Assembly (NCBI GenBank): GCA_020849625.1
Contig: JADLFV010000021.1
Span: 1 to 64,000, forward strand
DNA: 64,000 nt
Reading direction: 5' to 3'
Origin: Phycisphaeraceae bacterium
GTDB lineage: Bacteria; Planctomycetota; Phycisphaerae; Phycisphaerales; Phycisphaeraceae
Within the stretch, counting starts at the first letter, position 1, and each line of letters opens with the position of its first letter. The notes beneath the pieces were generated by a model. It was not told the origin of the DNA. It saw nothing but the letters and a program-made list of their open reading frames with translations, and did not search any database. This document shows, piece by piece, positions 56,129 through 64,000 of the stretch. Made by a program: the position numbers and the translations under genes.

Positions 56129-56786
56129 AGTTCACAAACCCGGCATCGCGCAACAGGTCCATGTTGACCGCGGCCCCCGGAAAACCTTCCGCCTGCATGT
56201 GCAGGCGATGCACGATGGTGCGGGCCAAAATGTCAGTCTCGATGTTGACCCGGTCGCCGACCTTGTGCAGGCCCAGCGTGGTGATGGATAACGTGGTTGG
56301 GATCAACGCCAGCGTGAATGTGTCGTCTTTGACGTCAGCCAAAGTCATGCTCACGCCGTCCACGGTGACCGAACCGCGCGGCACGATGTAGGGCATGATG
56401 TGTTTCGATGTGCGATAGGTGATCCACACGCCGCCGTCGGAAGTTTTCACTTGCGTGACCGTGCCGGTGCCGTCGATGTGGCCCTGCACGAAGTGCCCGC
56501 CCATCGGTTGACCCGCGGCCAGTGACGGCTCGAGGTTCACCTTGTCGCCGACATGCTTATCACCCAGCGATGTTTCCGCCAGCGTCTGCGGGATCACGTC
56601 GAACTGAAGCGTTTTTTCGTCCGCTTTGACCACGGTCAAACACACGCCGCTGATGGCGATCGAGTGGCCGTCCTGCGGCAGGTAATCGGTCTTCCAGTCG
56701 CGGCGGTCGATGACCAGCCGCACGCCGAAGTCGCGTTTTTCCAGGGCCGCGATCGTGCCCATCGCCTGAACAATGCCGGTAAACAT
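56127..56786 (-). CDS. ribE: Riboflavin synthase alpha subunit
   Basis: MFTGIVQAMGTIAALEKRDFG...DGHSIAISGVCLTVV...GQPMGGHFVQGHIDGTGTV. Confidence 0.97.
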   Translation of the reverse strand: MFTGIVQAMGTIAALEKRDFGVRLVIDRRDWKTDYLPQDGHSIAISGVCLTVVKADEKTLQFDVIPQTLAETSLGDKHVGDKVNLEPSLAAGQPMGGHFVQGHIDGTGTVTQVKTSDGGVWITYRTSKHIMPYIVPRGSVTVDGVSMTLADVKDDTFTLALIPTTLSITTLGLHKVGDRVNIETDILARTIVHRLHMQAEGFPGAAVNMDLLRDAGFVN

Positions 56787-56873
56787 GCCCCGATGGTAGC
56801 AGACCCGGGCAAACCCGGCGAAGGCCGCTGCGCCTACAATCTCTGGTCCCTTCACCCCCCTGGAGACTCCATC

Positions 56874-57080
56874 ATGTGCATGGAACGTTGCATTCGCGCG
56901 ATCGCCGGCAGCTTCATTCTCATTTCCCTGGCCCTGGGTCACTGGATCAATCCTTACTGGTACCTGTTCACCGTTTTCGTCGGCGCCAACCTGTTGCAGT
57001 CCGCCTTCACGCAATGGTGCCTGATGGAAAAGATCCTGGCCAAAGCCGGCATCGGCCCATGCGTGGCGAAAGAAGCGTGA
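56874..57080 (+). CDS. DUF2892 (YgaP TM-like) inner-membrane protein
   Basis: MCMERCIRAIAGSFILISLALGHWINPYWYLFTVFVGANLLQSAFTQWCLMEKILAKAGI. Confidence 0.88.
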   Translation: MCMERCIRAIAGSFILISLALGHWINPYWYLFTVFVGANLLQSAFTQWCLMEKILAKAGIGPCVAKEA

Positions 57081-57082
57081 GC

Positions 57083-57212
57083 GGATTTACGATTTGCGAT
57101 TTAGCAGCCAAGGCTGCTGTTGAGGCCGTTAGATTTGCGATTTGCGATTGTTCACGTGCAGTTCGCATGATAACTTCCAATCGCAAATCTAAAATCGAAA
57201 ATCGAAAATTCG
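57083..57212. repeat. Word-repeat palindrome (GATTTGCGATTTGCGATT / AATCGCAAATCTAAAATCGAAAATCG)
   Basis: Inverted arms downstream of DUF2892 gene. Confidence 0.87.
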
Positions 57213-57595
57213 CCGCGCCGCGGCATGACGGATCCGATCGGCCCGAATCCGCCACGCGCGCAGCGAAGCGACCCCCGGAAGTTCCGCTTGCGCGGACGAC
57301 AACTTCCGGGCAGGAAAGCCAGCGTCGGCGAGGCCCCATAGAGCCGGTAGGCGACGCGCCTGTCAGGCCTCCAAAAAAGGGGAGGCTCCCCTTTTTCTGA
57401 GGCTTTCTGAACGCTTGTGATCCGGGCACGGGCGGACGTACGTCAAGCCGATGGCGTCGAAGCAGCACTCACTCACTTGGGCCCGGTCGCGTCCGTGCCG
57501 AGTGTTTCATCACTCAGGCGACTGGGGTTAATCAAGCAATTGAGCCTCATCCGAAACCGGACGGCCTTCCTATAAAAGGGCGAAGCGTCACGTTT

Positions 57596-58459
57596 GTGCG
57601 CGCCGGAGGCACTTTTGAGGGGTCGAAAAGTAACATAAGTGCCTACGCAGGCAGCAATAGAAATTTTTTCGTGCGACCTCTAAAAAAAAGAAAATCGCTG
57701 ACCATTCTGTGCGCGCCGGTGGTCATGTTCGAAAAAAGTCGCGTAGCACCGAATGTCCATGCGGTGCCCCACGCCACATTGCAGCATGACGCCGTATTGA
57801 CATGCGGTGCTAGCGCGGAACAAACTGTTAGGGTGGATAGAGCAAAGCGAAACCCGCCCTGCAAACTGCTCATACCGGCAAACACGAGCAAGATGGTAAC
57901 ATGGAACACAACGATGATGATCCGGCGCCATCCTGAAATGAGTGGATTGGTCACAGTGATCGGTATTTTGATTCATTGGCTGCTTTGTGTACCGGCCGCT
58001 ATTCAACGTGGTTGGCCACCACTAAATCCTTATCTGGAATTCGTCGCTCCCTATCTGGGAATTTTTTTGCCCGTGTGTTTCCCTGCGCTCGATGACTCGC
58101 GGCGGCTTAGACATGTGCAGCAATGGTTGTACGCAATCACTATCCCAATAGGAATTGGTTTCGCTGCACAATACCGCCTAATGGGACACGCCCGCCCTAA
58201 TCATGGCCCGTATTGGTATGAAACAGTCCTAATTGCAGGATTACTTTTCCCGTTCACCTGGATATTGGGAGGAGTTCTAGATCGCCTGGGTGAAAAAGTA
58301 TGGGCGCTTCTACGTACTTTTGTCGAGCAAGATGGCAGGCATTGCAGTAGTTGTGGCTACGACTTGCTGGGAACTCAACTGGCAGGGAAAACCGAGTGTC
58401 CCGAGTGTGGCCACCAAAATCCCTTACCCACAAGGGCGACCAATGATCATATCAGCTAA
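57596..58459 (+). CDS. Membrane protein with C-terminal zinc ribbon (start uncertain, possibly about 57890)
   Basis: TM-rich; HCSSCGYDLLGTQLAGKTECPECGHQ; AT-rich relative to neighbours. Confidence 0.55.
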   Translation: MRAGGTFEGSKSNISAYAGSNRNFFVRPLKKRKSLTILCAPVVMFEKSRVAPNVHAVPHATLQHDAVLTCGASAEQTVRVDRAKRNPPCKLLIPANTSKMVTWNTTMMIRRHPEMSGLVTVIGILIHWLLCVPAAIQRGWPPLNPYLEFVAPYLGIFLPVCFPALDDSRRLRHVQQWLYAITIPIGIGFAAQYRLMGHARPNHGPYWYETVLIAGLLFPFTWILGGVLDRLGEKVWALLRTFVEQDGRHCSSCGYDLLGTQLAGKTECPECGHQNPLPTRATNDHIS

Positions 58460-58489
58460 ATAAATCCAAATGGGGATGCTTATATCGTT

Positions 58490-58517
58490 TTGCTGCCGTA
58501 ACAATCCGATGTATAAT
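58490..58517 (+). promoter_or_regulatory. Candidate sigma70 promoter
   Basis: TTGCTG-N16-TATAAT. Confidence 0.55.
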
Positions 58518-58523
58518 CCTGCC

Positions 58524-58638
58524 ATGCTGACCGCCCCGACCAACGCCAATCGTCAGGACCATACCCCGCAAGGCCGGTAGGCGACGCTGTCATCACGCAA
58601 CAGACACGAGCCCCGCCGGCCAAAAGGCGGGGTTTTTT
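58524..58638 (+). ncRNA. Candidate about 115-nt sRNA or terminated aspS leader
   Basis: Lies between the promoter-like element and an intrinsic terminator; no conserved ORF. Confidence 0.3.
58611..58638 (+). terminator. Rho-independent terminator
   Basis: CCCCGCCGGCCAAAAGGCGGGGTTTTTT stem-loop and T6 run. Confidence 0.85.
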
Positions 58639-58800
58639 GTTGGGATGAATCCGGGGTGCGGCCAGGGGAGACTTGCGGGGAACTTCCGGGGAACTTCCGG
58701 GGGGATCCGGCCCTTCGCGGTGCTCAGGGCTCGGCTTCGTTGGGAAACGGAAACTGATATCATTTGCCGCCTTCGACAGATGCAACACAAGGATCGAACC

Positions 58801-60600
58801 ATGACCATGCGAACCCACACCTGCGGTCAATTGCGGGACACCCACGTCGGCCAAACCGTCACGCTGGCGGGCTGGGTGAACAACTACCGCGATCACGGCG
58901 GGCTGATCTTCATCGACCTGCGCGACCGCGAGGGCGTCACCCAGCTCAAGTTCGACCCCGACCTGGCTGGCAGCGCGCACAAGGTCGCTGAAGGTCTGCG
59001 CCACGAGGACGTGGTGCGGGCCACGGGCAAGGTGGTCGATCGCGGCGTCAATGACAAGGGCCAGGCGCTGGCCAACCCCAAGCTGGCCACGGGTCAGATC
59101 GAGATCGAAGTCAGCGAACTGGTGATACTCAACAAAGCCAGCACGCCGCCGTTCACGCCGGACGATGCCCAGACCAGCGAAGAGATTCGTCTGCGCTATC
59201 GCTACATCGACATGCGCCGGCCGCAGATGCAGAACATCCTGCGCACGCGCCATCGTGTGGCCAAGATCATCCGCGACTACTGCGATAAGCACGGCTTCTA
59301 CGAAGTGGAAACGCCCTTCCTCTGCCGCAGCACGCCGGAGGGAGCGCGCGATTTTCTGGTGCCGTCACGTTTGCAGCCGGGCTCGTTCTACGCCCTGCCG
59401 CAGAGTCCGCAGCTTTTCAAGCAGATTCTGATGGTGGGCGGCGTGGACAAGTACATTCAGATCGTGCGCTGCTTCCGCGATGAAGACCCGCGGGCCGATC
59501 GTCAGGCGGAGTTCACGCAGATCGACCTGGAGATGAGTTTTGTCGAGCCGGACGATGTGATGAGCATCTGCGAAGGGATGATCCGCGAAGTGTGGAAGCA
59601 GGTGCTGGGCGTGGACGTGCCGAAGGTCGAGCGGATGTGCTACGCGGAGGCGATAGGTCGCTTCGGATCGGATCGGCCGGACCTGCGCTTCGGGATGGAG
59701 TTAGTGGATGTCAGCGATTTGGCCCAACAAACTGACTTCAAAGTCTTCCGGGGGGCGATCGAAGCGGGCGGCCTGGTAAAGGTGATTTGCGTTCCGGGGG
59801 CGGGCGGTGGTTCAATGAGCCGCAAGGAGACGGACGCTCTGGCCGAGTGGGTCAAGCAGTTCGGGGCGGGTGGTCTGCCGACGTGCAAAATTGAATCAGG
59901 CAAGCTGACCACCGGCGTCGCCAAGTTCCTCGAATCAATCTCCACCGCCCTGATCGAACGCACCGGGGCCAAGGACGGCGACCTGCTCTGCTTCGGCGTC
60001 AGCCCCAGGAAAACCGTCGTGCATCGCACGCTGAGCGAGTTGCGTGTGAAGCTGGCCCACGATCTGAAGATGATCAAGCCGGGCCAATGGAAATGGCTGT
60101 GGGTGGTTGATTTCCCGATGGTGGAGTGGAACGACGAGCAGAAGCGCTGGGACTCGCTGCATCACCCGTTCACCGCGCCGCTCGATGCCGACCTGGACAA
60201 AATCGAATCCGACACCGCCAACGTCAAGAGCAAAGCCTACGACCTGGTACTCAACGGCAGCGAGCTGGGCGGCGGCTCGATCCGTATCCATCGCCCCGAT
60301 GTGCAGCAGCGCGTGTTCAAACTGCTGGGCATCGATGAAGAAGCCGCGAAGATGAAGTTCGGCTTCCTGCTCGACGCATTGCAATACGGCGCACCGCCCC
60401 ACGGCGGCCTGGCCTTCGGGCTCGATCGCCTGGTCATGCACCTGGTCGGCACCAGCAACATCCGCGACGTGATCGCCTTCCCCAAGACGCAAATGGGCGC
60501 CGACCTGATGACCGAAGCCCCAGCCCCGGTCGATGACGCGCAGTTGAAGGAACTGTCACTGCGGGTGCAGACGCATGCCAAACCTGACAAAGCGGTGTAA
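58801..60600 (+). CDS. aspS: Aspartyl-tRNA(Asn) synthetase
   Basis: RTHTCGQLRDTHVGQTVTLAGWVNNYRDHGGLIFIDLRDREG; QSPQLFKQILMVGGVDKYIQIVRCFRDEDPRADRQAEFTQID; GLAFGLDRLVMHL. Confidence 0.97.
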   Translation: MTMRTHTCGQLRDTHVGQTVTLAGWVNNYRDHGGLIFIDLRDREGVTQLKFDPDLAGSAHKVAEGLRHEDVVRATGKVVDRGVNDKGQALANPKLATGQIEIEVSELVILNKASTPPFTPDDAQTSEEIRLRYRYIDMRRPQMQNILRTRHRVAKIIRDYCDKHGFYEVETPFLCRSTPEGARDFLVPSRLQPGSFYALPQSPQLFKQILMVGGVDKYIQIVRCFRDEDPRADRQAEFTQIDLEMSFVEPDDVMSICEGMIREVWKQVLGVDVPKVERMCYAEAIGRFGSDRPDLRFGMELVDVSDLAQQTDFKVFRGAIEAGGLVKVICVPGAGGGSMSRKETDALAEWVKQFGAGGLPTCKIESGKLTTGVAKFLESISTALIERTGAKDGDLLCFGVSPRKTVVHRTLSELRVKLAHDLKMIKPGQWKWLWVVDFPMVEWNDEQKRWDSLHHPFTAPLDADLDKIESDTANVKSKAYDLVLNGSELGGGSIRIHRPDVQQRVFKLLGIDEEAAKMKFGFLLDALQYGAPPHGGLAFGLDRLVMHLVGTSNIRDVIAFPKTQMGADLMTEAPAPVDDAQLKELSLRVQTHAKPDKAV

Positions 60601-60719
60601 GCCTCGCGCGGCAACGTGTGGCTGACACCCAGAGCGCCGCGCGGACACTGCCTTGAGCGCGCAACAAGGCAAGCCACAACAAGACAAGGCCATCCGCGGC
60701 ACAGCAAGACAATCCCAGG

Positions 60720-60908
60720 CAAGCCACGGAAGGACGCGGATGAACACGAATAAGCGCGAAAAATGCCGTTTATCCGCACGCGAGCAAGATCATATTTAAG
60801 TTAAATATAATCTTATTTAAGTTAAAAATGATCTTGTCCATGGCGTTAGAGATTGTCGGATGGCGTTGAGTTGTCATCCGTGGACATCCGTGATCATCCG
60901 TGGCTGAT
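60720..60908. repeat. Word-repeat palindrome, family L, second copy, AT core inverted
   Basis: AGCCACGGAAGGACGCGGATGAACACG ... CATCCGTGGACATCCGTGATCATCCGTGGCT; core 60785-60836 is the reverse complement of 56013-56059 with few changes. Confidence 0.88.
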
Positions 60909-61095
60909 TCTGATTTGCTTGGCGTTCCTGGCGGCCTTCGCGCGACATTGCGCTCAGACAGCGCGTTTCAAGTTTCAGTGCAGCAACTGGAGGCGGCGCG
61001 GCTCATCGTGCAGGAGCACAAGAGCCGCGTCGCCTGGTCATCTCCGCTGCGATCAATCAGAAATCGCTCTGGATCTGCGCCCGGCGAGATCAGCG

Positions 61096-62442
61096 TTACG
61101 CAAACACGGCCGGCTGGCCGGTGGTTTCCAGGACGCTGAGCCAGATGTCGGATTCGGGGTCCACGCGGTTGCGGCCGGCGGTGACGGCGGCGATGGGCAT
61201 GTGCACCATGGAGCCGTGCCGGCGGCCGACGACCATTTCGGTTTTGCCGGCCATGGCGGCGTGCACGGCGTTCTGGGCCAGTCGCCAGCAATAGACCGAA
61301 TCGGAGGGCGTGGCGGGCACGGAGCGGATGATGTAGCTGGGATCGATGTACTTGAGCGAATGCTCGATGCCCAGTTCGCTCATGTAGTTGCCGATGCGTT
61401 CAGCCAGGAATGTGCCGACGTCCAGCAGCTTGGTGTTGCCGGAGGCATCGGTGCTGTCCTGGGCCTGCTGGGCCATTTTGATCTGATCCTGGAAAGCGCC
61501 CTCAGCCACGACGATCACCGCGTGATGGCGGCGCTGCAAGCGTTCGCGCAGGGCATCGAAGAAGGCGAGGTTGCTGGTCGGCAGCAGGGGCATTTCGGGG
61601 ATGAGGCAGAAGTTGACGTGGCTGGTGGCCAGGGTGGCGTGGGCGGCGATGAAGCCGGAGTGGCGGCCCATGAGTTTGACCAGGCCGATGCCGTTGTAGG
61701 TGCCGCGTGCTTCGTTGTGGGCGCTGATGATGGCGTTGACAGCCTCGGTGTAGGCGGTGTCGAAGCCGAAGCTGCGATCGATCCACAGCAGGTCGTTGTC
61801 GATGGTCTTGGGCACGCCGATCAGGGAGATGGGAGCGTTGCGTTTGTGCAGTTCGCGTGAGATATCGAGTCCGCCGCGCAGCGTGCCGTCACCGCCGATG
61901 ACAAAGAGGATGTTGACGCCCAGTTCAGCGAGGCGATCAGCGATGTCGCTGGTGTCCTGCGGGCCGCGTGAGGAGCCGAGCATGCTGCCGCCCTGCTCGT
62001 GGATTTCGCTGACTAGTTCGGGGTCGAGCTTGATGGGAGCGAAGTCGCTGTCGGGGACCAGGCCCTTGTAACCGAAGCGGAAGCCGAGGATGTTACGGAT
62101 GCCGTAGCGATACCAGGACTCCATGACCAGTCCGCGGATGACATCGTTGAGGCCGGGGCACAGGCCGCCGCAGGTGACGATGCCGACGGTGGTCTCCGCG
62201 GGGTTGAAGAAGATGTTGCGGCGTGGGCCGGCGATTTCGAGGGTGGGCTGAGCGTCCAGGCCGCCGGTGTCGTGGATGCGGCCGAGGTGATTGTGCAGCA
62301 GCAGTCGTTCGTCGTCATCCACGAAGCGCGGCGTGTGGGCCCGATGCATGGCCAGGTCCGCCAGGGGCGAATCGTACAAGCACGAGCCAAGGTCACGGAT
62401 CACGAAGTCATCCATCTCTAAGCGCACCATGCAGGATATCAT
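61096..62442 (-). CDS. ATP-dependent 6-phosphofructokinase (plant-like group)
   Basis: VGIVTCGGLCPGLNDVIRGLVM, FVIGGDGTLRGG, GVPKTIDNDLLWIDRSFGFDTA, KLMGRHSGFIA. Confidence 0.92.
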   Translation of the reverse strand: MISCMVRLEMDDFVIRDLGSCLYDSPLADLAMHRAHTPRFVDDDERLLLHNHLGRIHDTGGLDAQPTLEIAGPRRNIFFNPAETTVGIVTCGGLCPGLNDVIRGLVMESWYRYGIRNILGFRFGYKGLVPDSDFAPIKLDPELVSEIHEQGGSMLGSSRGPQDTSDIADRLAELGVNILFVIGGDGTLRGGLDISRELHKRNAPISLIGVPKTIDNDLLWIDRSFGFDTAYTEAVNAIISAHNEARGTYNGIGLVKLMGRHSGFIAAHATLATSHVNFCLIPEMPLLPTSNLAFFDALRERLQRRHHAVIVVAEGAFQDQIKMAQQAQDSTDASGNTKLLDVGTFLAERIGNYMSELGIEHSLKYIDPSYIIRSVPATPSDSVYCWRLAQNAVHAAMAGKTEMVVGRRHGSMVHMPIAAVTAGRNRVDPESDIWLSVLETTGQPAVFA

Positions 62443-62480
62443 AGGACCTCCCGCAGTTTATCATCGGGGATCGGGAGGGG

Positions 62481-62582
62481 GATGATTGGGTGATTTGATG
62501 ATTTAGTGATTTGATGATTTGGTGATTATTTCATGGCAGGACAATCAGGGTATTTTCAATCACCTAATCACCAAATGATCAT
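62481..62582. repeat. Word-repeat palindrome, family K (GGTGATTTGATGATTTAGTGATTTGATGATTTGGTGATT / AATCACCTAATCACCAAATGATCAT)
   Basis: Upstream of the secreted nuclease gene. Confidence 0.9.
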
Positions 62583-62619
62583 ATCCCCCTGCCAGGGGAC
62601 GGTCTGCTACACTGATGGC

Positions 62620-63525
62620 ATGAAGCTGAGACTTATCGCTCTTTGCGCCGTGCTGGCCGCTCTGTTGATCAACCAGTCCGCCCTGGCGGGGCAACAGACG
62701 GTCACGCTGGCTGCGTATAACATCGAAAACGCCTTCGATGTGTTCGACAATCCCTACACCGACGATCAGGACAACGAGGTCAAGCCGCGGTCGGAGTGGG
62801 AAGCGATCGCCAACGTGCTGCGCCAGGTGAATCCCGATGTCTGCGCCTTCTCGGAGTTGGAGAACGAATACGTACTGCATGCCATGGTGAGCGATTTTCT
62901 TCCGGGGGCCGGCTATCACTACGTCGCGGCTGATCACACCAACTCGACGCGCGGCATCAACCTGGGCATCATCAGCCGGCTGCCCATCCTGAGCCTGACC
63001 AGTTACCGCTTCCTGGAACTGACGCTGCCGGGCGAAGAACAGACGTGGACGTTCGCCCGCGATCTGTGGCGGGTGACGCTGGAAGCACCGGATGGCAAGC
63101 CGCTGGACGTGTTCGTGGTGCACCTTAAGAGCCGGCACGATTCGGATGACGATCCCAACAGCGCCAAGTGGCGGCTGGCGGAGGCGAGCATGGCCCGCAG
63201 GATCATCGACGGTCTGCTCGAGCAGAACCCCGAAGCGCGTCTGGCCATCATGGGCGACTTCAACGACACGCCGGGCGACCCGGCCATCAGCGCCCTGACC
63301 AGCGGAAAAAGCCTGATTGACGTGCACGCTAATCTCCCAGCCGAGCAGCGCATCACGTATCTGCGCAAGCCCTACCGCTCGACCATCGACTACATCCTGG
63401 CCAGTCCCGCGCTGGTCAATTTACTTGTGCCCGGCTCGCCTCGCGTGCTGCAGGATGAACGGTTGCTCGGCGGCTCGGATCACGCACCGGTGATCGCGAC
63501 GTTCCGCTTCGAGAGCGCGGAATGA
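62620..63525 (+). CDS. Secreted endonuclease/exonuclease/phosphatase family protein
   Basis: Signal peptide; TLAAYNIENAFD, PDVCAFSELEN, FVVHLKSRHDSD, IMGDFNDTPGD, GGSDHAPVIATF. Confidence 0.92.
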   Translation: MKLRLIALCAVLAALLINQSALAGQQTVTLAAYNIENAFDVFDNPYTDDQDNEVKPRSEWEAIANVLRQVNPDVCAFSELENEYVLHAMVSDFLPGAGYHYVAADHTNSTRGINLGIISRLPILSLTSYRFLELTLPGEEQTWTFARDLWRVTLEAPDGKPLDVFVVHLKSRHDSDDDPNSAKWRLAEASMARRIIDGLLEQNPEARLAIMGDFNDTPGDPAISALTSGKSLIDVHANLPAEQRITYLRKPYRSTIDYILASPALVNLLVPGSPRVLQDERLLGGSDHAPVIATFRFESAE

Positions 63526-63631
63526 GAACCGGCGGAGGACGGTTCACCGTCCGTTGGCAACTATTTGCGCAGAGAAGCGACGGTGGCTAAAGCCACCTCA
63601 GCCGCCAAGGCGCGATCCGTCAAGATGGATT

Positions 63632-64000
63632 TCAATCGAGCCCGTTGATGGTCACTTCGCCTGTCGAGGCCTGGACGGTGAGGGTGATGGTTTTGTCTTG
63701 GCAGGCGAGGGTGATGGTGGCGTCGGGGGTCTGGTCGAGTTGGCCGTAGATGCCGAAGCCCAGTTGATCGTCGCCGCCGACGCTGAGGCTGTCGATGGTC
63801 ACGCCGGTCAGTGCCCCGGCCCGGTCGGAGCCGAAGGTCACGCGATAGGGCACATCGCCGATGGGGTTGGTGATGGGCGTGGCGGGATCGGAGGCGGTTG
63901 CGATCTGATAAGCGTTGTTATCGGGATCGAACACCACCAGGCGCAGGTCTTGGCCGTGGGTCATCGACTCGATCTGCGCCTCGCCCAGATCGGCCGCCAG
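63632..64000 (-). CDS. GspH/FimT-like pseudopilin, C-terminal part (truncated by window end)
   Basis: Open to window edge: LAADLGEAQIESMTHGQDLRLVVFDPDNNAYQI...QDKTITLTVQASTGEVTINGLD. Confidence 0.6.
   Translation of the reverse strand: MAADLGEAQIESMTHGQDLRLVVFDPDNNAYQIATASDPATPITNPIGDVPYRVTFGSDRAGALTGVTIDSLSVGGDDQLGFGIYGQLDQTPDATITLACQDKTITLTVQASTGEVTINGLD

Noticed and set aside
58524-58638. SRP (4.5S) RNA identity for the aspS-upstream transcript
   Set aside because: Only GTCAGG is shared; the expected GGTCAGGTCCGGAAGGAAGCAGCC core is absent.
1664-62582. Tandem word arrays as CRISPR arrays
   Set aside because: Words of about 7-12 nt with no unique regular 30-nt spacers, and no cas genes in the window.
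1-64000. tRNA/rRNA genes, IS transposases, prophage or secretion islands
   Set aside because: None recognised on reading; XerD looks like the chromosomal housekeeping recombinase rather than an integrase.

Overview
A 64-kb GC-rich chromosomal window. Gene content suggests a Planctomycetota/Phycisphaerae-like bacterium: PEP-CTERM proteins, short C-terminal zinc-ribbon membrane proteins, a plant-like PFK, and a FliW/CsrA/flagellin module (taxonomy is inference). Main blocks: (i) malic enzyme N-terminus (cut by the window edge), rmuC, UDP-sugar dehydrogenase, xerD; (ii) a nonulosonate/flagellin-glycosylation block (DUF115/Maf-like, a SPASM protein lacking the radical-SAM cysteines, NeuA-like, NeuC-like); (iii) AraC/PhyH/UROD-like genes, HAD phosphatase, flavin reductase, fused AsnC/siroheme-decarboxylase-like protein; (iv) a flagellar operon flgF-flgG-flgA-flgH-flgI-flgJ-flgN-flgK-flgL-fliW-csrA-flagellin; (v) mscL, NPD oxidoreductase, dut, entericidin-like, clpP; (vi) a C1/folate block (HMT-MTHFR, fhs, AcsE-like, MetF-MetV-like); (vii) heparinase-like, purM, fur, a frameshifted protease-dockerin-PEP-CTERM gene, purN, gluQ, SpoIIE phosphatase, ribE, aspS, PFK, a nuclease and a pseudopilin. 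The strongest unexplained signals are at DNA level. First, a 10-mer, CTTCCGGGGG/CCCCCGGAAG, occurs 15 times exactly by my manual scan, against roughly 0.4 expected by composition, in intergenic DNA and in several coding frames. Second, at least ten families of palindromic 'word-repeat' cassettes sit at gene junctions, with a different family at most flagellar-operon junctions. Third, several of these cassettes have become protein-coding: the FlgI signal peptide, the FlgJ tail, a 27-aa insert after the GluQ zinc site, and an insert in the SPASM protein. No tRNA, rRNA, CRISPR array or transposase was recognised.
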